From NCBI GenBank assembly GCA_038503035.1, contig JAVSML010000047.1, positions 62,001 through 126,000 on the forward strand: a DNA stretch of 64,000 nt, written 5' to 3'. This stretch comes from Crocodylus rhombifer (lineage: Eukaryota > Chordata > Crocodylia > Crocodylidae). A model generated the notes under the pieces. That model was not told the DNA's origin. It worked only from the letters and a program-made list of their open reading frames with translations, and made no database searches. Below are positions 44,902 to 58,355 of this stretch, piece after piece. A program made the translations under genes and the position numbers. Position 1 is the stretch's first letter, and every line of letters starts with the position of its first letter.

Positions 44902-47351
44902 TGGAATCCTGACTTCACTGAATGGGATGTCTTGGGAATATTACTCTTGACTTCAGTTGGGGTCAATTCATACCCCAAAATATATTCATAATATATATAT
45001 AAATACCATATTTGAAGAAGATTTGGTTTGTGCATTAAGATGTGTTTTTCAGGGTTTTCTGGAAAATCCTAAAATCCTTCTAGTCTTTTTTTTTTCTCCA
45101 AAGCTTACCTCAATTGCATGGTGGTTTAAATTCAAAATTTCCTTGAAGAATTTTCTAGCTTCCAAACTCTCCTGAACACTGGTCTTGAATGGATGACAGA
45201 GAGCGGGAAAAATTGAAAATTATAGGAAGTGGCAAATAGATATTATTCTGCTGTTTCATAGTATCCTTTATAAAGTTCTTCTTGGACACATGCTGGGAAA
45301 GAAAAAAACTCTGGTAGGGGGAGAATTTGTGATGCAATGTTTTAAGGAGCATGGCTTCCAGGTGTTATTGAATGGCATTGTCACCATGACTCTATACGGA
45401 TTTTAGATCCACCTTGGATCAGAAACCACTGAAGAACTGTGGCTGACTGATCTAAGGGAAAAGGACTGAAGAATATTCATCTTAACTGTTCATTGCTGTG
45501 CTCAGTGCAGTTAACATTTCACAAACTGTTTCAAAATAACAAATTTTGGATTGGTTTAAAAGCTTTACCTAGATTTTCTCTCATGTGATTTTCTACTCCA
45601 GTAATCAAGAATATACATATGCAGTAGAAGTCTTAAGAACAGAATGAGAAACAATAGGGATAATGAAATAGGAATAATGACATTTGTAAGTCATGATATT
45701 GAAATGAAGCAGTAGCAATTTCTGGGCTTCTGAGGCTTTCCATACAACAGATAAGTTCAGAGGTGGGTCCAGAGGTGCAGGCACACCCACCTTTCAGATC
45801 ATGCTGCAGTTAATTGCACGTGTAGATGCACCCATTGTCTGCCAGTATAAGCCTTAGTGGCAGTCACATGGGAAAAAGACTTATCCTTAGTTAAGCAGAG
45901 GGTGTTTAGGTGTAAGCTTAAGTTAGTCCTTCGGGGAGTAACTTAACAAGATAAATGGGACCTATTCATGTGAGGGCTTTACATGAGAATTTAGGATAAC
46001 ATATCTAGGATAACAGAAATCATGTGGCTTCTAAAAATGTAAAATCTATAGAGCACTGGAATTATGCAGTAAGGGGAGAGCGCGCACAAGGAGCATCAAT
46101 AATTGCTGACAGATTTGTAGAGTGTTGGTCTACAAAAGATGTGAACATTTCTTCTTTGGGGATGGTTCCCAAAAGGGCACTTCCAGAATACTGCTCGAAT
46201 AACTTCCTTGTTACACTTGTGGGGCAGTTTTGTGCATAACATGATAAAACCTAATTTATGTATGTTTTAATATTACCAATATAATAATCCTGTGCACATG
46301 GTCAATGTCTATGACGTTGTGCCATTAAGTTGACTTGAGTTTGTCAGCACATCTCATGGATTTTAGGTGTGTTGATTTTTTTAAATTTTTTTTCTTCGGA
46401 AAGTCAACATTATATTGGAATGATGGAATTTAACAAGTGCAGCACTGTGCTGAAAGAGGCAGTGGGCTGGGAGTCTGGTTCAGCATATATGGCATACTAC
46501 CTGGATAGCTTCATGTTTGCCAGCCCTGTTGGCCTCATTCCAGGCTTTGTCTAGAATTTTTGGAATACTATTAACAGAAGCAAAGATGGAGATGCCTTCC
46601 TAACTGTGACCTAACTAGGATTGAGTTAAACAGATAGGATCCCTCTGAATAAAATAACTCAAGTCTGAGGTTGATTAGGATAGTTGGGATATCCCTGAAG
46701 GATTATGCTACTACTGTAGGCTATTATTGATCATTTTGCATGCCAACCTATGTCCCTAAGATAAGCATTTTGTACCTGACTGTCAGTTGGCACTTTTTGG
46801 ACAATAAGGCACAAGCATTTTTTTTAGATTGAATAAAGGGATAGAGGAAGGTTTATGGGCATGAGAACAGTTTCTGAATCACTTTAAAAGGGCTTAATTT
46901 TGAGAGAGGAATGGCTGCAAGAGAAAGACATAAAAATTCGTTCAGATATTTGGGGGGCTACACTGAGGTTTATGGTTTCTACAAGAGTACAGTGGTATGC
47001 TCAGAAATGGCCCAGAAAAAAAAAAGCAGTATAAAACAGTAACTGACTTTTAAAAAAAGTGGTTGTTTCTGGAACAAAATCTAGAAGCACTACCTATTTA
47101 GCAACTTTTAGTTCTCCCATCATTTGGGCTCTGATGAAAACATCTGTCCTATGATATTAAATGTATTACATTACTACTAAACGTGTGCCCTGGATTCATA
47201 ATGGCTGTTGCTGATTATTTCTCTTGCCTGTGGATGGACAGATTTTGGCATTAGTTGTCACTGGAAACTTTTCTATAAGACTGGTCTCTAGTTATTCCAG
47301 AGAAAAGTAGCACCTCAGAAGCTACCTTAATGGGGATACTAATAAACAGAC
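44902..47351. other. AT-rich intergenic DNA
   Basis: No gene is supported. A fragment near 45810-45840 (GCACGTGTAGATGCACCC) may be an end of the element family at 33651. The rest is apparently unique. Confidence 0.45.
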
Positions 47352-47473
47352 TGTCGGGGAACAAAACTCCAAGGTCACGGTGGGTTGAGGGTGGTATTGG
47401 AATGAACAGGTGGGATTAGCGGCGATGAGTCTGGGCAGTACGGGACATGTGTGTGGTTTCAAAGCAAATGAGA

Positions 47474-47479
47474 TTTATT
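47474..47479 (-). terminator. LTR polyadenylation signal
   Basis: TTTATT on the plus strand gives AATAAA on the minus strand, downstream of the TATA box, followed by a GT-containing stretch. Confidence 0.7.
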
Positions 47480-48080
47480 CACTTCTGCTTTGGTTGCGTA
47501 GGCAGAGCTGCTTGCTTCAGTTACAGTTACGAACAAGTAATATGAGAACAAACAACTAGAGGGTCTGTTGGCCCACGGGGTTCACGAGTAAGCCCTTGTG
47601 TTCTACCCTGAAGGATGGGGGCGGCTGCCTACTCGCTAGTCCCAGGGCTGGTCAACAGCTCATAGGTGGATAACGAATGACGAGAACAAAACTGTAACCC
47701 GACGGAACGTCGTGACACCAGTCCAAGCAGACAATGAGTAGAGGCGATGATAGCCGATGCTGAAGTCAGAAACCTGGGATGCCGAGATGAAACCGTAATC
47801 GAAGCGAGTCGGGCTGAGCAGAATCATAGTCAGGATCGAGAGCCAAAACAGTCCGGTAACCGTAGGATCAAACACGAAGAACTCAAAACCGAAGAAGGAC
47901 TGAATGACCAAAGGTACCAAGGGAGGAGACCAGTGGGCTGGTAAGCCCTCCTGGAGAGCAGTCCCTGCCGCTGCAGCTTCTGCTTCCAGGTAGGATCTCT
48001 CCTGATGGGACAGTCCCTGAAATGTCAGCCTCTGTCTGTCAGTCGAGTGGGTCTCTCCCTCGTGGGAGGGGTTCACTAGT

Positions 48081-48108
48081 CTTTTATAGCAGCTCCTTAG
48101 CCAATCAG
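48081..48108 (-). promoter_or_regulatory. LTR core promoter: Y-box and TATA box
   Basis: CTGATTGG and TATAAAAG stand 12 bases apart on the minus strand, in correct order for transcription leftward. Inferred from motifs only. Confidence 0.75.
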
Positions 48109-48261
48109 GCTGCTATCCTCCAAGAAATTTCTAGATAGATAACCTCATGCCCATGCTGTTACTGAGCATGCGTGTGTCAGGAAAGTAGGTCAGTCATGAC
48201 TGACAGGTCCTAACGTCACCCAGGGGGCACGTGCTGGGCAAGCCCTGGAATTTTCCAGACA

Positions 48262-48884
48262 CAGAGTGGGTATTCCCATATCAGTTTCCAGTTCTTCTGT
48301 GTAGTCAGCATACAACTATAAATTTTACCATGACACATACATCATTTCAGTTTCCAGGCCTGAACTTGATTTGGTCTGTGAAGATTGGGTATTAAGATAC
48401 TTGTTGTTACTGGTATATTGCAGACTGGCATTGTTGGCTTCCTTAATCACTTATCAAGCAACAGCTTTTGTAACAGGATAAAAGGTTATTCAGAACTTTG
48501 TGGTAATTTTTTCAGTAGGAGATTTTAGAAAGGTGGTTTCCAGCCAAAGATTCTAGGAAACACCTTGAACATACTGTCATTATTCAGAGTTTTAGAAAGA
48601 TGGTGCAAGTTCTTTGCTAGGTACACCAATGAGGTCAGAAGTTATCTTTGTATGGACTTCACTCCTGGTGGCTATTTTTTTTCATTTTTGGAGCAATTAG
48701 TGCTCATGACCTAGTGCCTTGAGTATATAAGGTGTAGCTCAGTATTTTAGGACTTGAGAGTGGGCTGACTGATGGTCCCAGGGGCAACAGGAAGCTGATC
48801 AGGGGAACAAAGCTTATGGGAATTGCTTTGCATTTATGTATTAATTTACTTAAATGCATAATTGAGTTGTTGTTGATAGTTATC
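48262..48884. other. Intergenic DNA
   Basis: No gene or repeat is recognised between the solo LTR and the next CR1 fragment. Confidence 0.5.
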
Positions 48885-49442
48885 AGAAGTGTCAAAAATA
48901 AGTCAATGGAAGTGATTCTTCCACTCTATTCAGCATTGGTGAGGCCTCACCTGCAGCAGGTATGCAGTTCTGGGCACCGCACTTCAACAAAAAGGTGGAC
49001 AATTTGGAAAGAATTCAGCAGGCATTCTGAAAAAATGGAGAGAACATGTCTTATAAGAAAAGGTTGGAAGAACTAGAATTATTTATGGAGAATAGTAGTG
49101 AGGGGAATTTGAAAACAGGTGTCAAATATATGAAGTGTGGTTATGATTAGGATAAGAGTAGACTATTCTTTGTAACCACAGGGTCAGGACCAAAAAATCA
49201 TTTTAAATTGCAATAAGGGACAGTTAGATATTAGGAAGAACTCTCTAATGTCGATGGTGGTTAAGACTGGCATAGATTAGTTATGAGAGAGAGGTTCTGG
49301 AATCTCCATCCTTGCCAGTTTTTTTTAAGAACAGGTTAGACAAGCACTTGTCTGGAATGGTATAGTCAGGGATGACCCCGTCTTGGGCAGGGTGTTGAAC
49401 TAAATGATCTCCTGAGGTTCCTTCCAACTTTATTTTTCTGTG
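48885..49442 (+). mobile_element. CR1 LINE 3' fragment
   Basis: Plus strand: SMEVILPLYSALVRPHLQQVCSSGHR (48910 on), LERIQQ-like and YKKRLEELELFMEN remnants, then SGIPSLPVFFKNRLDKHLSGM-like sequence and the tail AACTAAATGATCTCCTGAGGTTCCTTCCAAC. Many frame breaks. Confidence 0.92.
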
Positions 49443-52400
49443 AAGTGGCATCCTCAGAATCTAGGAGTCAGAGAGAGCTAGGATTATAAATTACCCTAGG
49501 CAAAAATACGGGTTTTCTTTATAGGTTAGTCTTCAAAGTCTTTTCTATAATTTGGATACCGGTAAGAGATCAGGGCAATTATTGGAGCATCTTCCAGTTC
49601 TATCTAGAGAACAAGACCAAATTATCACTGGTCTTTAGAGTTATAAATCCTTTTACAATAGATTATCTCCAGCCTGAATTATTATGTTTCAGAAGTTGAA
49701 AACTCTAAAAATAAATCCACCATCTCTAACTTTTATGCTATAGGTTTAAAGGAAGAGTAAGAAGAAGACATACTGTTTCATTAGAAGATTAGTTCAAAAA
49801 TTAAACTTTTAACATTCTCCAGTCATCAGTGTCTAGAGAAATATTGAGGCTTGGCATTGACAATGAAAAGGTTGTCAGATCTTTTAGTGGTTTTTGAATT
49901 ATAAGTGATACTACTTAGATATTACAGTAATAAGGGTCATAAAAATAAGTGGATGAATGGATGGACAGACAACTAGCAATTACAGCAGGTTTGAATTTTT
50001 GGAACCCATTTTCTGAAAACTGCATCTTTTCTTAAGAAAATATTTTTTCCAGTAGTAGGGTTGGTATGTTGTTGTAGCTCTGATGGTCCAGGAAAGGTGC
50101 GAGATGCAAAGTTGTTGTGGTACTTTTTTTGGGACTATCTACAGGTATCCAACAAAAAGTATCGCCAAAACAACCTTGCTTGTCTCATTTTTTCCCCCCA
50201 GTACATTTTCACTTTTCCAACAGGCAAATTGAAACAAAATATTTTGTTTTGGGTCAGATAAGAAATTTTTTTTTGTTTTGTTGAACTAATTTGAAATGCT
50301 TTGTTTAGGGTCAGTTCAACATTAAATTTCATTGGGCTTTAATGTGACAGTGCTTCAAAAGAATGAAGCTTCTCTGCTGTGAGGTAGGCTACTTCACCAG
50401 ACTACATCTCCCTTTGTGAACAGCAATTTCCCCATCAGGTCCATTTCTGCCAGATGGACTAATTTGCTCAGCTTCACAACATAACTTGTGCAGAAAAGAG
50501 GAGAGTAACAGGACAATACTTACTGAGTGTCGGCAGGAGCCGGCAAAGGAACAGAGAGCTGCCTGGGAGCCATGGTTCTGGAGCAGCTGCTCTATAAAGC
50601 TAGAGCAGCCCTGGAAGGAGAGGCAAAAGAAACAGACCCGGATGAAAGGGAAAAGGAGGCCACTCATTTTAGAACCAAGGAGGAGAGGGGTGGGATGGTC
50701 ACAGTGGCAGGAAGCCAGCAGCTAGCTGGCTAAGGGGCTCCGAGGAGCTACACTAAGCTGGGGGCAACCAACTGGAGAAGTACTGCCATGAGAGCGGTGA
50801 TGATGAGAAAACCGAACAACAGAGAGAAAGGGCTAGCTGGGAGAAGGTAGCTGAGCCCCTACGGACACAAGTAAAAATTTCCTTATGCTTTCTCTTGTTT
50901 TGGGATATGCTGAGCCTGCGTCCATGTGATTTGGTAATGTTTGCTGGCTTAAAGGGACAGGGCACCCTTATTAGACTTGCGTTGCCCAAAGAGAAAGGGA
51001 ACCTTAGAGACTACAACCTGGAAGCGCTCTGCTTAATTTGTTTGTGGTGAATTCCTTTACTTTCTAATTTCAAGAAAGAAAGGGTTTAACCCTAGAGACC
51101 AGAGACTGGTAGGTTGATTTACCTGAACTAGATGAGGCAGTCTGGCAGTCCAGGGGTATTGATGATATGTGAGAGAACCTAAAAACAAAAAAAGGAAGTT
51201 AATAAATAAAAGAGAATTACTGAAAAGAAAGACAATTGTGAGTTTCCATTAATGAAGGCCAGCTGAATTTCTATGAAGCAATAAACTGACTTATATGGGA
51301 GGTTGGAACCTTAGTACAAATTGGCCTTAGATCTTGGTGTCTAGTGGTGGTTAGAAATAACCCTTCCTGATATAGATCTTCTTCTAATATTAAGATGTGG
51401 CAGGAAAGAGTTGGGATCACCACTTAGATATCCTTGCAAGTGATCGTGATATATGTATAATCTAAGTTGGGAAGGCTTCTGTTAACCCTCACCTTTCATT
51501 AAGTTAACTAACAACTCCACAACTAGGAAGCAGATTAAAAAAAAAGGCATTTGCAAGCTGACCAAGTTTAAGTGTTTCCCAGACTGTGTCAGGGAACTCC
51601 TGCAAGAGACCAAAGACCCAGGACTTCATAGAGAAGAAATGACAAATAGTGGTGCTAGAAGAGCAAATCTTGTCTTTACTAATAATGTTAAAGGATAAAT
51701 TACTCATATTTAGGCTTCAGTACAGAAAAGCTTTTTAAGTATTTGATTGACTTCATGAATAGTCTTATAGTCAAGGCTCAATTTTTTAGCTTTTTTTTTA
51801 ACTGGCAACTATTGAATAGACTGGCAACTATTTAACTGGCAACTATTGAATTAGATGAGGATTTAGAACGTACTAAAATCTATTTCCTTTTATTAAAATA
51901 ATAGGATTTTGTAAGAATTTTATAAAGTCTAAAAACTTGGGCCAAAAACTCAGCGGATGTAAATTGACTTAGCCTCGCTTTAGTTAATTCACTATTTGAA
52001 TATTTCATTTTGTGATGGTCCATATTAAAGAATTTGCTTATCAAACTGTATTTTAGAATAAATACTGTCTAATGCCTTTATCGATAAAAGTACATATGCA
52101 TCTATCTTCCACTTTAGGCACTTCAACCTACCATTTAGGCACCACAGATATTCTCAGGAGTGCAACTTAGCCTGTATCTACATCTTCTAGGTGCCAGAGT
52201 TCTCTCCAGTAGTCAGGCACAAAACAATCTAAGCACAGATGATGCCCCACAGTTATTAAGCTGTATGGATTTCTAGCTCAAATTAGAGAGAGACCCCACA
52301 GTGGGATTCTCAGACTAGACATTTCCCTACCTGTCTTCCTAGTAGACCCACTAGTATAAATATATTAAAAAATACATATGGGAAGTGCATCTCAAGTCAG

Positions 52401-52645
52401 CTCTCTAACCAGTGGCCTATCAAATCAGTCTTTCTCTGTCCCAGTGAGTATTTAAATTTTATGAAGTAGAAGACCTCCAACAGGTGACAGTGAGAGAAGC
52501 CAATCTGAAAATAACCGATGGCCTCATGCTGAACACACTGACAAAGGATATGCAAGGCTGATGTTCAAGTCCCTGATATGATCAGGCAGCAAAAGGATGT
52601 GTTGAACTTAAGTTTTCCATGTTTCAGGGTGTGGTGGCAAAGCAA
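49443..52645. other. Intergenic DNA with a possible LTR relic
   Basis: 50380-51180 has a TATA-like CTCTATAAAGC (about 50590) in a GC-moderate block unlike its flanks and may be a degraded LTR; no ends were found. The rest is AT-rich, with no gene supported. Confidence 0.35.
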
Positions 52646-52649
52646 GTGA

Positions 52650-52995
52650 GGTGTTTCTACACTTCTAGGGTGTTTATGCACATGCTGTAGGAGTGTGTGT
52701 GTGGGGGGGTGGGGCACTGTAATTAGAGTGGCTCCAAGAGCCCCTCTAATTAAAGTGCCCAGAGCTTTCTGTGTATCAGCATCCCTGCACTGAAAAATGG
52801 CAAATGACCATTAGTTAAAGTGTCCCCGCCACCATTTTTCAGCACAGGAACGCTGCCACATGAGACACTGGAGTTGGCTGGAGTGTGGTAATCACCATGC
52901 TCCAGCAGACTCAGTCAATTCTGCTCCGATGTGCTGTAATTACAGCATGTTGGCGCAATCTTGTTGCTCGTGTATAGGTGCTCCTAGAGGTGATA
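52650..52995. mobile_element. DNA-transposon-like repeat related to the 44130 and 33651 copies
   Basis: The left end GTGTTTCTACACTTCTAGG and the complement of the right end (CTCTAGGAGCACCTATACACGAGCA) are loosely inverted. CACTGAAAAATGG (about 52778) and CCATTTTTCAGCACAGG form an internal hairpin also seen at 44250-44340. No transposase. Confidence 0.5.
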
Positions 52996-55900
52996 GTTTG
53001 TGCCCTGCTCCAGACAGAGGCTGAAGGCCATGATCAATCCACTTTGTCACTCTGCATTATTGGCTACAGAACCTGGTATGCCAGCTGACTATGATAACCC
53101 AAAAAGGATAGCTGGACCTTTGACCTTGCACATGTCAAGTGAGTGATTTAGCCACCAGGCTACTTGTTATTTTGACCTGTTTCTTTTTCTGCTTTCTTTA
53201 TAAGTAGGACATGAAGCTAACTAAAAAGCAGAGGAGAAGGTTTGTTTCAGGACCCTGAACAAAGGAAGAGTCATGCCTGGCCAAGCACACTAGGTTCCCA
53301 TCCCTAGTGGTCTACCTCTCTCCATGCATTGCATAGGGAGTCTGGACATGTAATCCAATGCTGAGGATTTCACTGCATAGTAAGTGTCTAGGAGTTGGGT
53401 ATTACAGGCCTTATTCTGTTAAGATATAAGACCTGTGCCATGTATGAGTGTTTATACAGTCATGAAGAAAAACAGGCCAGGCATTAGAAACTGGTGCTTA
53501 ATTTTTAAAAACTTTATAAAGAGGCTTAAATAAATGACTTGATTTTCAAAATTTGGAACAAGTCAGCAGGATTCATTTCACTTCAGTGGCTGTGGACCCA
53601 AATGCTATTTTGCAGTCTGCAGTCTATTGTGATGTAGGAATTTTTAAAGCTTAAAGTTGTTTTCTCAAAATCCAGTTTCCATGGTGCACATCTCTCTCAG
53701 CTTCTTACTTCCCTTCCTTTCTGAGACCTCAGAGAGGACCTCTTCCTTTGCCTCTCCCTGCTGCAAACCTTAACAGGGACAGAATTGCCTCCTATATGAC
53801 CTCCAGCAAGCCATGCACTTCGTCCAGCATATCAGTATATCCCATTTGCTTCTCTTCCCAGGATTTCTGGTTACCAGCCTCACTCTTTTCTTTTGGGATA
53901 AACCTAAATTTTAAAACTCCTGATATGATGACCCAAGAGGACTCAGGCTAGAGTGTATACACACGGTGACCTTTCATCATAAGCATCTTAGCTTGTATTG
54001 TATTCTTTGAACCAGAAAATGGAGAACTGTTGGAGATGGTCCCACAATGCTCAAACAGTTGTTTCAGTATTAATCTGATCCATCACTTCAGCTTTAAACA
54101 CAGACATTGCAGTTAACAGTGCTGAAGGGGAAAAATGTCTCTAGTCAGAGAAAAGAGATGGAAATTGAACTATTGAATGGAATTAGTACTGTTGAAATCC
54201 TATTACAACTCCTACTGAAAACCAGTTCCAAGTTCCAAAATGCTATTGATATGCTCTAGTAGTGCACTTGAGTTGGTCAATTTAGATTTGGAGGATTTTA
54301 ACATTCTGTGCTTTCAAGAAGGGGAAAAAATCCATGGATGGGAGACTTGGAAGGATTTAACACTATGTTAGAAAGCTGTCAGCTCTCCCATTCAGATCAG
54401 AAGTGGTGCTCTAAATTAAACGAACAAAAGATGATGCCAGCATATGTACGCATTATCTCTGATTACACTGCAAGAGTGCTTAGAGTCTTAGTTTTAGGCT
54501 TCAGTGTGAGGAAAACAATTGGATAGGAGAGCTGCATGACAAAAGCATTGGGATTCATTTTACAGCCTGAGCCAGCTTCTATCTACTGCAGCCTGCCTCA
54601 CACTCCAGCACAGTGTTCTTATGTGATCTGCTCATCTTTCAAGATTATAGATGATTTAGCACAATCAATTTCCCATGCCTCTGATTTTTGAAGGAAGAAG
54701 GTTGGTGTAAGCTGTAAATACATGTCTTTGTAACTGTGTCATCAGCTGATGGATTCCAGTAGATGTCACTGTGGGTCCCAAGTTAGAGCTGTCACATTTT
54801 TGGATGTCATTTGCTGTGATGTACAATACACTTGATAACAACATTCAAACATCTTTGTAATGAGGGCCGTGAATTACAACATTTTCTGTGTTGCTAATTT
54901 CAGCTCTTCATTGAGCAACTAGAGGACAGGTACTTGCCAGTTCCTCTCTCAGCTCTGACAAAGAATGCAGAAGCAATACTCACGTGAACTGTGATCAGCT
55001 GTAGGCTGAGTGAGTAAGAAAAACAATGTAGTAGAAAATGCTAGAAAAAACCCTTTTCTAGACACAGATTATTGTGTAGTGTGTTATCAAGAATCTTGAA
55101 TTAATGTGTATGATCTCAATATTAACAATTTAGCGGTTTTCTTGAATAAAATTAGGAGAGCTAGAGGCCTTTAGAAAATTTAGAAAATTATATCCAAATG
55201 GTCTGCCCTAGGCCCGGGACCTGAAGTTTTCAGGGCCAGACAATAATTAGGCTATTCCATATTAAGGATCTTTCTAAGACACTGTACAACAGTGCAGAAC
55301 AGCAATCCTGCAGCCCTTATGTAATCAGGTATGGGACCACTCCTCAAAAGAGACAACAGTGGAGAAGATTTTGAGGGAGAACAAATAAATATGACAGGAG
55401 CAAAATGAATCAAAGACCAGTATAAGAGGTGCAGCTGAAGCAGATTACTAAAAACTGGAGTGGAAAAGAAAGAGAACTCAAGACGGAAGGAGAGAATGAG
55501 GAGGAGAAAAATAAATGAATATGAAAGGCTGAACAGAGGCTCTACAAAATAAGAGAATGAATGGAGAAAAGTAAAATATAAAAATAATAGAAGATACAAA
55601 GAGCTTGTGTACATCCTGATTTTTTTTTCTAAATAAGGACTGTCTGATGTTTCCTCTTTAACTTCTCTCTCAAATATCCTGATTTACACAGTAATGGATC
55701 TTTGAAATTATCTTTATCATATATGCACTATATGTATACCTCTTGATGTTCCTAAGCTATATTAAAATTAATTATTTCTATTAGTTTGAATTATGAATAG
55801 AGAAAAGGATTTATCAGGAAATAAACTGCTGTGTTAAAAAAGGAAAGCATCCTCACTTCAGGTGTGAATCATAAAAGGCACAGAAATTATCCAGCTCACT

Positions 55901-57525
55901 GTCAGCCCTGAGACTAGGCGATTCTCCACCAAATTATGATCTTTGCTAAATTCTTTCCCCACTAGTGGCAGGAGGTCAGGTCCTAATTCAGGCTGACAGT
56001 TACTGAGCTTGCTTTAATCCCTCTTGATGTTAGTGCAGAACTAAGAGAGCTCTATATGGTCCAAGAAAAGTCCCTGGCCTTTGCAGGACTAGATATACAG
56101 TTCTGAGTCTTTTTACTCTCCCAGGTCCTAAAATGAGGTTAGAAAGGAGGACCTTATATTTATCTGAGCTCCATGTAGAGTGAGTTTCTTGTTTAGAGAA
56201 GCAGCTGGAAGATTCAAAGTCCTGGATATTCAATTCACATGGGATGTTAGAGGAAGGACAATTTTTTACAACCTGCAAAATAAACCCAAACAAAGTTTGC
56301 TAAAGCAATCCCAGGAACTGGAGAGAAAATGAAATTGTAATGGTGAACAGGCCACTGGGGAATCCATTTTGCACACCACTGCAGTAAAGGTCAGGATAAC
56401 CAGGGATGACAATCAAGGTCTTCAAATATCTTGGATGGCATTATACTTCTGCACAAAGTAGGGTTAGCTCACGGAAAGAAGAGAAGTAGGTACGTACTTG
56501 TCTTATTATTTTCTAGAACGCTCAAACATATTGTATATTTCTCCAGATATTTTCAGAACCAGACATCCAGTCCTTGAAGCTAAAGCTTGGTATCTGTCCA
56601 CAGCTTTTCAGTTATAGATGGAGTATGTTACTTGCTACAACTGTGGTAACTGAGTTAGTATGGTATTTCTAACACCTGTCCATCTTTCTACAGAGAGATG
56701 CTTTCATGTTGCAATTGTTGTTAGGTGTCCAGTTTATCTGCTGTAATAGTATAGAAATTGGCACATTATATTACTAAGGGTAATGAGCCAGACTCTCCAG
56801 CTGGGTTATGGCCAGCTTGTGCTACTGAGGTGATATAAGGAGGCTGTAATCCAGTTCCAAATTCCTAATGTAGAATTACTCCATTGAAGGAAAGCAACCT
56901 GTTTGGCACATCTGCCTTCCATTATGGTCTACCTGGCATGGTAGGGGGAGGTTTTAGGGTGGGAGAGAGTGTATAAGGTCAGGGAAATATGGTGCAGCTC
57001 TGCTGCTATGGGGTTCAGTAAGAAACTAGTGGTGGGATGTAGAGCTTCCTGGCAGCAATATTTATTTGTGTTGCAGCTGGCTTTGAGAATCAGAAAGCTA
57101 GAATGGTTCTTCGACTCCTACTGCTCAACTCTGAGCTGATAACACTGTAACTGAAGAGCCTCTTTATGCCTTAACTGAGCACCTCTCATGTTAAAGAATG
57201 TTACATAAATCTTCTAGATTAAAAAAAATGTTTGAAAAAGATCATAATTCAATGAAACCAACTTAAGGAGTGTGAGGAATTCTTTGATGGTACAGGGTCA
57301 ATTCTGAGGTTTTTTTTTTTGGAAAGGGTTCTGATGTGCATGGGAGGAATAAGAACATACTTGAAGACTTCAGTTTCATGCAACCCTAAACATAAGGCTG
57401 GTCACAATTCCACTGAAGGTCACATACATTGCTATACACTGAATTTTCTGGTGATTTTAGTTACTGGTTGGGAAATGGGAAGGGTGAACATAGCATCTCA
57501 AAGCAGTATCCTAGGTTTTTATATA
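52996..57525. other. Intergenic DNA, no gene supported
   Basis: AT-rich, apparently unique sequence. Open frames up to 120 codons (55252-55614 minus) are hydrophobic or biased and have no domain signature. Nothing else is recognised. Confidence 0.45.
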
Positions 57526-57574
57526 TGTATAGTGTAGTGTAGTGTAGTGTAGTGTGTGTGTGTGTGTGAGTGTG

Positions 57575-57608
<34 letters not shown>
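57526..57608. repeat. Compound microsatellite (TAGTG)n-(TG)n-(TA)n-(AAAT)n
   Basis: Adjacent runs of four simple-repeat types, from GTATAGTGTAGTG to AAATAAATAAA. Confidence 0.95.
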
Positions 57609-57609
<1 letters not shown>

Positions 57610-57769
57610 ACAATTCTCTCTTTCCCCAACCTGCCCCCAAACCAGCTACCATTATCGCAGAATTAAAGAAGAGAACAAAATACACGCACAAATCATATAA
57701 GTCAAAAGTTAAGGTTTCTTGTGAATTTTAAACACCATCATGTTGAGTTTTGTCATGGGGCCTTGTTAC

Positions 57770-58076
57770 ACCTTGTACTGTAAACCTTGCAAATGTTGAT
57801 TAGGGTTAGCACTGAAGTTGGGCCTCTTGAAGTCTAGGACTACCGCCTTGCTGCAGGCCCTTGACACCCTGCGCTTGATGGTGAATTCCAGCAAGCGATG
57901 AACGCTATCACCCAGGTGGTCAAGAACCTGAAGGCCCCTTACCAGGTCATTACCTGTGGCCAGGACCAGGTCCAACAGGGCATTTCCTCTGCTAGGACTG
58001 TGTGCACCTCCTGAATTAAGTGGAGGTCCTCTATCTTGGCCAGGAACCTCCTGGAATGGTCCGACCTGGATCCATA
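57770..58076 (-). mobile_element. CR1 LINE fragment from the endonuclease/RT linker region
   Basis: The minus strand encodes DLVLATGNDLVRGLQVLDHLG...SVHRLLEFTIKRRVSRACSKAVVLDFKRPNFS, which follows the CR1 pattern at the end of the endonuclease domain (the residues before it match a LDLVLA-type endonuclease motif). It is an internal piece lacking both CR1 ends. A short direct duplication, TGGATCCATATAC, adjoins it at about 58069-58094. Confidence 0.8.
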
Positions 58077-58355
58077 TACTGGATCCATATACTTTTATTC
58101 GAGATCACTGTGCACTCTTACAACCATAAATGGATTTTCCCTCACAGTATGCCAGTAATTTAGTTAAGCATTATCATACAATCCTCAGAGTGCCTTGGAT
58201 CTTTTTTTACCCATCTCACTTTAGATGCTTAGTACATGGATAGTACTTGTTGCTTCACTGGATAGCCTGTTGTTGAATTAAAAAAAAATGAGGTGTATAC
58301 ACAAGTGCCATTTCTTCTCAGATATCTGAACTTTGGTAGGAGTAGCCAGGGCTGC

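Larger units (their letters stand above)
47352..48261 (-). mobile_element. Solo LTR of an endogenous retrovirus, 910 bp
   Basis: The ends are TGTC...GACA, flanked by CAGAC (47347-47351) and CAGAG (48262-48266), a 5-bp target duplication with one mismatch. On the minus strand, a Y-box/inverted CCAAT (CTGATTGG, 48101-48108) sits just upstream of TATAAAAG (48081-48088), and AATAAA lies at 47474-47479, giving a coherent U3-R-U5 order with a long R of about 600 bases. CpG content is high for this window, which suggests limited decay. No internal viral sequence adjoins it. It is not similar to the LTR of the provirus at 15567. The 138-codon frame inside is not considered a gene. Confidence 0.85.

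Noticed and set aside
47660..48076. 138-codon minus frame
   Set aside because: It lies in the R region of the solo LTR, starting next to the TATA box; no known retroviral protein matches.
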